DNA from: RGIG529 sp963929765
GTDB taxonomy: Bacteria; Bacillota; Clostridia; Oscillospirales; Oscillospiraceae
Length of the DNA stretch: 11,720 nt
Direction: 5' to 3'
NCBI GenBank assembly: GCA_963929765.1
Contig: CAWVKD010000079.1
Location: forward strand, 1 to 11,720
Shown here: in pieces, positions 6,579 to 11,720 of the stretch
Numbering within the stretch: position 1 is the first letter of the stretch
Layout of the letters: each line of letters begins with the position of its first letter
The notes under the pieces: model-generated
What the model saw: the letters and a program-made list of their open reading frames with translations, nothing else
Database searches by the model: none
What the model was told of the DNA's origin: nothing
Translations under genes and position numbers: made by a program

Positions 6579-6755
6579 ATGGGGTCTTGTCAAAACAGCG
6601 GCGAACTTTTCCTTCTCTTATCTTCAGCCGCCGCATCTCAAATTGCACGCGGACGATCAAAAGATGAGATTTCCATATTAGCTGCTTTATTCACAACCAT
6701 CGGCGATTCTCTGGCTTTGATTGCATCAGTTCCACTTTGCGGGAAAAAAGAATAA
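6579..6755 (+). CDS. Small protein of 58 aa, resembling a clostridial DUF6774-like family
   Basis: The ATG at 6579 is preceded by AAGGGAGGTG, one of the strongest ribosome binding sites in the window, with 6 nt spacing. The frame ends at TAA 6753-6755, overlapping the first base of a terminator stem. The 58-residue product begins MGSCQNSGELFLLLSSAAA and contains ISILAALFTTIGDSLALIA (31-49), with Cys4 and Cys54. From memory, the pattern LAALF..hGD.LA.IA is shared with short Firmicute proteins (DUF6774-like). This is recognition by eye and not a search result. The two amphipathic/hydrophobic stretches could form a helical pair. Function is unknown. It is divergent from the DUF308 gene and convergent with the aminopeptidase gene. 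A longer overlapping frame from 6487 lacks a ribosome binding site. Confidence 0.75.
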   Translation: MGSCQNSGELFLLLSSAAASQIARGRSKDEISILAALFTTIGDSLALIASVPLCGKKE

Positions 6756-6800
6756 AAAAAGAACCCGCTAACCTATTCTATGGGTAATGGGTTCTTTTTT
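6755..6800. terminator. Bidirectional Rho-independent terminator between convergent genes
   Basis: AAAAAAGAACCC (6755-6766) pairs perfectly with GGGTTCTTTTTT (6789-6800), with a partly self-complementary 22-nt loop. T runs follow the GC part on both strands. It therefore ends the small + strand gene (stop at 6755) and the minus-strand aminopeptidase operon (stop at 6812). Confidence 0.9.
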
Positions 6801-6811
6801 ATTTTGGTATT

Positions 6812-8215
6812 TTAGATCATTTGATAAAAAGCCTTCATTGCTTTGAAAGTCATATAGCAGTCCAACTTTGATACAACTTCGAAGGGAGCATGCATAGAGA
6901 GCACAGGGACACCGGCATCGATGGTGTCAATGTTTCGCTCTGCCATAAACATAGCAACGGTTCCGCCACCGCCTTGATCTACTTTTCCTAGTTCTGCCAT
7001 TTGCCATGTTACACCAGCCTGATCAAATAAATGACGCATTCGTGCCACTAGTTCTGCGGAAGCGTCAGAAGCGCCGGACTTTCCGCGAGAACCTGTAAAC
7101 TTACATAATCCAACCCCATAATTCATTTTTGCACTATTCCTTTTTTCGTAGACATCAGGGAACTTTGGATCATAAGCTGCTGTTACGTCGGCGGAAATAC
7201 AATGAGAATTTTCATAAAAAATGCGAAGTGGTGTCAATTCACTGTGGCAGATATCGGATAGGAATGTATCAAATGCTGCTGAACGCATTCCTGTTACACC
7301 TTCTGATCCAATTTCTTCTTTATCAGCTAAAATACAGATAGCTGTTTTTTGAGGATTGCTGATTTGAAGGATGGCTTCTAAACCTGCATAAGCACATACC
7401 CTGTCATCTTGTCCATATGCACCAATCATGGAACGATCCAATCCAATGTCACGAGCAGAAAAAGCGGGTACAGCGCACAGTTCAGCAGAGATAAAATCTT
7501 CCTCTGTAATGCCATATTTTTCATTTAATATTTGCATAACGGTTAATTTGACACGGTCTGAACCAGTATCATCTCGGAAAGGACGACTTCCTACCAAAAT
7601 ATTGAGTGTTTCACCAGGAACTGCTTCGGCCAATGTTTTTTTGTTTTGTGTAGCAGCCAAATGTGGAAGAAGATCTGTAATGGTAAATTGAGGATCGTTT
7701 TTGTCGCCGCCGATACTTACTTGAACGAATCCACCATCACGTAAAGATACATGTCCTCTTAGCTCTAAAGGGATGGCCATCCACTGATATTTACGGATTC
7801 CACCGTAATAATGAGTTTTGAGAAAAGCTTGTTCGCTATCTTCATATAAAGGGATTTGTTTTAAATCCAGACGTGGTGCATCAATATGAGCTGCTACAAT
7901 ATTGGCACCTCTTCTCAAAGGCATTTCTCCGATGACTGCCAGCATCAAAGATTTACCACGATTTTCGCGAAAAATCTTATCTCCGGCTTTCAATTCCATT
8001 CCTCGAATATAAGGACGAAAACCAGCCGCTTTGGCTAATTCTATTGCAGTGTTAGTGGCCTCTCGTTCTGTTTTGCTCTGATCTAAAAACGTCTTATACG
8101 CTTCACAATACGTTTCACAGGATGCTTCATCTTCCTTTGAACAGGTGTCAAATCCATTTTTGGGAGCATAAAATAAAGATTCTCTTAATACATCTCCTGG
8201 TTTTTTTTCGCTCAT
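6812..8215 (-). CDS. apeA: M18-family zinc aminopeptidase (467 aa)
   Basis: This cytoplasmic metallo-aminopeptidase of the M18 (aspartyl aminopeptidase) family removes N-terminal residues from peptides. The dinuclear metal site is recognisable in order: His110 in AAHIDAPRLD, Asp270/271 in YGQDDRVCAY, Glu300/301 in ADKEEIGSEG, Asp343 in ISADVTAAYDP and His442 in LSMHAPFEVVSK. The glycine-rich DQGGGGTVA (413-421) is another family mark. Length and architecture match the bacterial ApeA type of about 460 residues. ATG at 8215 overlaps the stop of the upstream sua5-coaE gene by 4 nt and has AAGGAAGG upstream, so it is translationally coupled as the last gene of the operon. A terminator follows 12 nt after the stop. 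Substrate preference cannot be read from sequence. Confidence 0.93.
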   Translation of the reverse strand: MSEKKPGDVLRESLFYAPKNGFDTCSKEDEASCETYCEAYKTFLDQSKTEREATNTAIELAKAAGFRPYIRGMELKAGDKIFRENRGKSLMLAVIGEMPLRRGANIVAAHIDAPRLDLKQIPLYEDSEQAFLKTHYYGGIRKYQWMAIPLELRGHVSLRDGGFVQVSIGGDKNDPQFTITDLLPHLAATQNKKTLAEAVPGETLNILVGSRPFRDDTGSDRVKLTVMQILNEKYGITEEDFISAELCAVPAFSARDIGLDRSMIGAYGQDDRVCAYAGLEAILQISNPQKTAICILADKEEIGSEGVTGMRSAAFDTFLSDICHSELTPLRIFYENSHCISADVTAAYDPKFPDVYEKRNSAKMNYGVGLCKFTGSRGKSGASDASAELVARMRHLFDQAGVTWQMAELGKVDQGGGGTVAMFMAERNIDTIDAGVPVLSMHAPFEVVSKLDCYMTFKAMKAFYQMI

Positions 8216-9879
8216 TGTCGACCTTCCTTTCTGATTTCATCTAATAATCGAACAAACAATGCAGTTGCCATTTGGGAAAATGCGTGTAAATCATCGCTGG
8301 TATTTTCTAATATAGCATGACAGTTTTCACGGAAAAAGGAATCGGGTTTTTGGGCATGAATCCTCATCAGTGCATATTCTTTGCTAATACCTTCCCGGCG
8401 CATTAAACGTTGTACTCGGAGTTCTTCAGGTGCAATGACACCTACCACTCGATGACATCGCTTGGATAACCCACTCTCAATGAGAGCGATGGCATCAATG
8501 GCTGCAATGGGGGTTCCTTCTTGAGCTGCCTGTTCCAATTCTTTTTCCACTTCTTTTGTTACAAAGGTATGGGTAATTTCATTCAGTGCCAAAAGAGATT
8601 CTTGGTCGTCAAATACGATACGACCTAGTTTCTTTCGGTCTATCCTTCCGTTCTGATCTAAAATATTTCCAAATCGCTTGATCAATGCCTGCCTCATTTC
8701 TTGACTCTCTGCTAACAATGTGTGATAAACAGCATCGCAGTCTATGACGCAGGCACCCATTTGCGCCAATGCCATTAGAGCACTTGTTTTTCCGGCTCCT
8801 GTTCCTCCTGTAATCCCAAATACTGCTAAGCGTGGAATATGAGGAGAAATGGTTTCAATATGAAATCCAGCCGCTTTTTTGAGACGATTTGATACAGCGA
8901 GACCAAGGCCTGTTTCGTTAGGACATTGAGCATAAATTTCTGTTACGTCCGTTTCATCAAAGCTACGCAAAGCATGAAATAACATTCTAGCCTGCTCTTC
9001 CGGGTGATCTGCATTTCCAAAAGAACGTACCGTTGCATCCGGAAAACAACCTACGTATTCCGAAAAGCAGAGGACACCTGTTTTCTGTCCGATTCGATTA
9101 GAGATCCAGACCGCTGTTTCAGCAGGTGTGCCGCAAAGCACGGTAACCGGTGCTTTCGGTGCGTAATGACGGTATTTCATACCAGGGGCTTTTGGACGTT
9201 CTCCTTCTTCCATCTGTCGCAACAAAGCTGTATCTACGGATATTTCCCCCAAAACTTCTTCCAGCGTTTCCAAAGGAATTCCACCTGGCCGTAATAAGCG
9301 TGGCGGTGTTTCTGTGAGATCCAGAACAGTAGATTCTACCCCTACTCTACAATCTCCTCCATCAATGATGCCCTCTACTCGCCCTTGCATATCTTCCCAA
9401 ACATGAGAAAAATGTGTGGGACTAGGTCTTCCAGAACGATTAGCGGAAGGTGCTGCCAATGGAATCCCTGCTTTTCGTATCAGTGCTCTTGCTATGGGAT
9501 GATCTGGACAACGTACTGCAACTGTATCCAGGCCAGCTGTAATAACATCAGGTATAATGTCTCGTCGATGTAAGACCAATGTGAGTGGTCCGGGCCAAAA
9601 ACGTTCTGTCAGCACCCGAGCTGAAAAGGGAATATCTTTACAATAAAGATCCAATTCTGATGGGGTGGCGACGTGTAGGATCAAGGGATTATCTTGAGGT
9701 CGGTCCTTAGCTTTAAAGATACGAGCTGCCGCTTTGGCATCTAGTCCATTTGCACCTAGTCCATACACAGTTTCTGTTGGAAAAACCACAAGGCCGCCAG
9801 ATTGCAGTATGGTGGCTGCCTCCTGTAACATATCATCTTCCGCCGCCCACTCTGTCATTCGAAAAATACGTGTTTCCAT
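8212..9879 (-). CDS. Fused L-threonylcarbamoyladenylate synthase (Sua5) and dephospho-CoA kinase (CoaE), 555 aa
   Basis: Residues 1-340 form a complete Sua5. The YrdC/TsaC domain has FPTETVYGLGAN (33-44), KAKDRPQDNPL (57-67), FWPGPLTLVL (94-103), SANRSGRPS (145-153) and ESTVLD (182-187). After the linker APGMKYRHYAPKAPV (231-245) comes the Sua5 C-terminal domain, ending NRLKKAAGF. It makes threonylcarbamoyl-AMP for t6A37 in tRNA. Residues 350-555 are a CoaE-like P-loop kinase: Walker A GITGGTGAGKT (355-365), DCDAVYH (380-386), RIDRKKLGRIVF (412-423), IDAIALIESG (461-470) and RLMRREGIS (491-499). It would phosphorylate dephospho-CoA in the last step of CoA synthesis. The junction has no ATG, so the two domains are covalently joined. 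The CoaE half departs from the textbook pattern (ITHTF in place of the usual His-Pro motif, no PLLFE). ATG at 9879 is 2 nt after prfA, and the stop overlaps apeA by 4 nt. Confidence 0.88.
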   Translation of the reverse strand: METRIFRMTEWAAEDDMLQEAATILQSGGLVVFPTETVYGLGANGLDAKAAARIFKAKDRPQDNPLILHVATPSELDLYCKDIPFSARVLTERFWPGPLTLVLHRRDIIPDVITAGLDTVAVRCPDHPIARALIRKAGIPLAAPSANRSGRPSPTHFSHVWEDMQGRVEGIIDGGDCRVGVESTVLDLTETPPRLLRPGGIPLETLEEVLGEISVDTALLRQMEEGERPKAPGMKYRHYAPKAPVTVLCGTPAETAVWISNRIGQKTGVLCFSEYVGCFPDATVRSFGNADHPEEQARMLFHALRSFDETDVTEIYAQCPNETGLGLAVSNRLKKAAGFHIETISPHIPRLAVFGITGGTGAGKTSALMALAQMGACVIDCDAVYHTLLAESQEMRQALIKRFGNILDQNGRIDRKKLGRIVFDDQESLLALNEITHTFVTKEVEKELEQAAQEGTPIAAIDAIALIESGLSKRCHRVVGVIAPEELRVQRLMRREGISKEYALMRIHAQKPDSFFRENCHAILENTSDDLHAFSQMATALFVRLLDEIRKEGRQ

Positions 9880-9881
9880 TT

Positions 9882-10967
9882 CTATTCACCATCTTCATCT
9901 CCGCTGGCGCTGAGTTTTTCCGCTTGGTCAGCTGTTACCAGAGCGTCAATCAATTCATCTAAATCACCATTCATAATGGCATCAATTTTATACAATGTCA
10001 ACCCGATACGATGATCTGTTACACGCCCTTGAGGGAAATTATATGTGCGAATACGCTCATTACGCATCCCTGTGCCTACTTGAGATTTTCGTTCTGCCGC
10101 TATGGCGGAATTTTGCTTTTCACGTTCTGCCTCCAACAATTTGGAGCGGAGTACTTTCATAGCTTTTTCACGGTTTTTGTGTTGGCTGCGTTCATCCTGA
10201 CATTCTACAACCAAACCCGTGGGTAAGTGTGTAATTCGAATTGCAGACTCTGTTTTGTTGACATGCTGCCCTCCTGCACCTGATGAACGGAACGTATCAA
10301 TTTGCAAATCATTGGAATTGATCTCCAACTCTACATCTTCTGCTTCAGGTAACACTGCAACGGTTACGGTAGAGGTATGGACTCTTCCACCTGATTCGGT
10401 TTCAGGCACTCTTTGAACGCGATGGACACCAGATTCAAATTTTAAACGCGAGTAAGCACCATCGCCTTCAATCAAGAAGCTGATTTCTTTGACGCCGCCT
10501 AATTCTGTTTCGTTGAGATTCATCACTTCTGTTTGCCAACGATTTCGTTCTGCGTACATGCTGTACATACGATAAAGAGAATGGGCAAACAGTGCAGCTT
10601 CTTCTCCTCCTGCTCCACCTCGAATCTCAACAATTACATTTTTTTCGTCATTGGGATCCCGTGGCAAAAGGAGAATTTTTAGCTCTTCCCTCAGACGGTC
10701 CATTTCCTTTTTCCCTTCGTCTAATTCTTCCTGTACCATTTCTTTAAAATCCGGTTCTAAATTACCGCCATTTAAAAGATTTTTGGCTTCTTCTACTGTA
10801 TGTTCTGCATGGCAATATTGACGATAATGCTCAATAACAGGAGAAAGATCTTTCTGTTCTTTTGCAATTTTTGCTACGCGAGCAGGGTCAGAATAAACTT
10901 CTGGCAGAGAAAGCTGTTTCTCTAAATCTGTATAGTGCAATTCAATCTGTTTTAATTTTTCTAGCAT
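9882..10967 (-). CDS. prfA: Peptide chain release factor 1 (361 aa)
   Basis: This class I release factor recognises UAA and UAG and triggers peptide release in the ribosome. Diagnostic motifs are the codon-reading PxT tripeptide, here Pro188-Glu-Thr190 in HRVQRVPETESGG (RF1 type, where RF2 would have SPF), and the catalytic GGQ at 232-234 in RSSGAGGQHVNKTESAIR. GGAGGEEAALFA (117-128) and the DHRIGLTLY segment (318-326) also match RF1. Length is the usual 355-361. ATG at 10967 has AGGAGG 9 nt upstream. The gene lies 20 nt after the YdcF-like gene and 2 nt before sua5-coaE. The gene for the methyltransferase PrmC, which modifies the GGQ glutamine and often sits next to prfA, is not in the visible part of the operon. 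Confidence 0.97.
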   Translation of the reverse strand: MLEKLKQIELHYTDLEKQLSLPEVYSDPARVAKIAKEQKDLSPVIEHYRQYCHAEHTVEEAKNLLNGGNLEPDFKEMVQEELDEGKKEMDRLREELKILLLPRDPNDEKNVIVEIRGGAGGEEAALFAHSLYRMYSMYAERNRWQTEVMNLNETELGGVKEISFLIEGDGAYSRLKFESGVHRVQRVPETESGGRVHTSTVTVAVLPEAEDVELEINSNDLQIDTFRSSGAGGQHVNKTESAIRITHLPTGLVVECQDERSQHKNREKAMKVLRSKLLEAEREKQNSAIAAERKSQVGTGMRNERIRTYNFPQGRVTDHRIGLTLYKIDAIMNGDLDELIDALVTADQAEKLSASGDEDGE

Positions 10968-10987
10968 ACATGATGCCTCCTGTTGAG

Positions 10988-11720
10988 TTAATGGAATACA
11001 GTCTGTTGCAACAAAGCAAATGCTTCTCGTATAAAATAGTTGATTTTTAAAATCAAATATGGTGTCTTAGCTGAAACACCAATGGTTTGAAGTCCAACAT
11101 CTTCTGCCAAAATCCTTGCCCGGTAAAGATGAAATTCATTGGAAACGACTGCTACTGTTTCGTGTGGAATATGTTCCTTTTCCATCAAAGCTTTAGAGTA
11201 TTGCATATTTTCTTCTGTATTACGCGATTGATCTTCCAAGTAGATACAATTTTCAGGTATGCCATGATTGATAAGATATGTTTGCATTGCTTTTGCTTCG
11301 GAAATATCTTCTCCTGCTCCCTGTCCCCCAGATACAACAATCGGAATAGAAGGATGTATTTCCCAATAAGACTGTGCAGCTTCCAGTCGACTTTGTAGGA
11401 TCAATGATGGCACAGTCCCATCCACGCCAGCACCCAAAATCAATAAGCAATCAGCCTGTACATTGATTGTTGTACGGGCACCTGAAAGAACAAAAGCTTC
11501 TGCCACCAAAAAAACTGCACTGCCTGCTAAGAGAAAAAGTGTTAGGAGTGCTTTTAATGCATGGCCTAGTGTTTTTATCCTACTTTGTTCTAACATGTTT
11601 ACGCCACACCAAACCAAAAGGAAAAAGGAAGTCCCGCAGCAAAGATAGAAGGAAAACTGCATTCCTGTTATGGTTAAAAAGCGTAGCACAAAACCAAGAA
11701 CAAATATCAAAATGGCTGCC
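10988..11720 (-). CDS. YdcF/SanA-like DUF218 membrane protein (5' end outside window)
   Basis: The reading frame is still open at the right edge. A TTG at 11710 is in frame, but nothing marks it as the start, so I treat the gene as truncated. Visible parts are N-terminal membrane helices (numbering from the TTG, about 1-15, 17-38 and 52-75), then a DUF218 domain: LLILGAGVDG (89-98), VVSGGQGAGEDISEA (125-139), EDQSRNTEEN (159-168) and VSNEFHLYRARILA (189-202). These are the conserved blocks of the YdcF/SanA family, membrane-anchored proteins linked in E. coli to envelope barrier function and vancomycin tolerance (SanA). The biochemical activity is not established. It is the first visible gene of the prfA operon, with 20 nt to prfA. 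Confidence 0.88.
   Translation of the reverse strand, partial: AAILIFVLGFVLRFLTITGMQFSFYLCCGTSFFLLVWCGVNMLEQSRIKTLGHALKALLTLFLLAGSAVFLVAEAFVLSGARTTINVQADCLLILGAGVDGTVPSLILQSRLEAAQSYWEIHPSIPIVVSGGQGAGEDISEAKAMQTYLINHGIPENCIYLEDQSRNTEENMQYSKALMEKEHIPHETVAVVSNEFHLYRARILAEDVGLQTIGVSAKTPYLILKINYFIREAFALLQQTVFH

Noticed and set aside
6487..6681. 64-aa + strand frame starting at GTG 6487
   Set aside because: No ribosome binding site at its start. It overlaps the 58-aa frame, which has AAGGGAGGTG and ends exactly at a terminator.

Overview
The window looks like a chromosomal segment of a low-to-medium-GC Gram-positive bacterium, most likely class Clostridia (Oscillospirales/Ruminococcaceae-like). 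The evidence is strong AGGAGG-type ribosome binding sites, an RR-HK-ABC module typical of Firmicutes, a fused Sua5/CoaE protein with clostridial-looking motifs, and a small 'LAALF..IGDSLALIA'-type protein. This assignment is inferred from gene content; no 16S or other marker is present.

Left part (1-5556). A fragment of an unknown membrane protein ends at 186 on the + strand and faces a convergent hairpin terminator (325-357). Everything from 403 to 5556 is on the minus strand and forms one transporter/signalling module. In transcription order it holds an OmpR/PhoB-family response regulator, a BceS-like histidine kinase with almost no extracellular loop, an ABC ATPase and a large 8-TM FtsX/MacB-type permease. 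The ABC pair has its own likely promoter, preceded by three TGAC/GTCA boxes spaced exactly 11 bp apart (a PhoB-type direct-repeat operator). This suggests the regulator activates the transporter, as in peptide-antibiotic sensing and detoxification modules. The regulator is disrupted, or programmed, at a run of seven A. In the zero frame it ends 9 codons later without its DNA-binding wing. A -1 slip on A_AAA_AAA restores the canonical OmpR-family C-terminus, and that frame ends 1 nt before the kinase start.

Middle (5557-6811). The regulator leader carries a strong hairpin and an imperfectly duplicated sequence module. A DUF308/HdeD-type six-TM protein follows on the minus strand, with a near-consensus sigma-A promoter. 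Then comes a 58-aa + strand protein with a very strong RBS, ended by a bidirectional terminator (6755-6800).

Right part (6812-11720). A tight minus-strand housekeeping operon runs in transcription order: YdcF/SanA-like membrane protein (5' end outside the window), prfA (release factor 1), a threonylcarbamoyl-AMP synthase (Sua5) fused to dephospho-CoA kinase (CoaE), and an M18 aminopeptidase. Gaps are 20, 2 and -4 nt, so the genes are probably co-transcribed and translationally coupled. The prfA-sua5 neighbourhood is common in Firmicutes. The absence of prmC between them and the Sua5-CoaE fusion are the unusual points.

No tRNA, rRNA, CRISPR array, insertion sequence or phage gene was seen.
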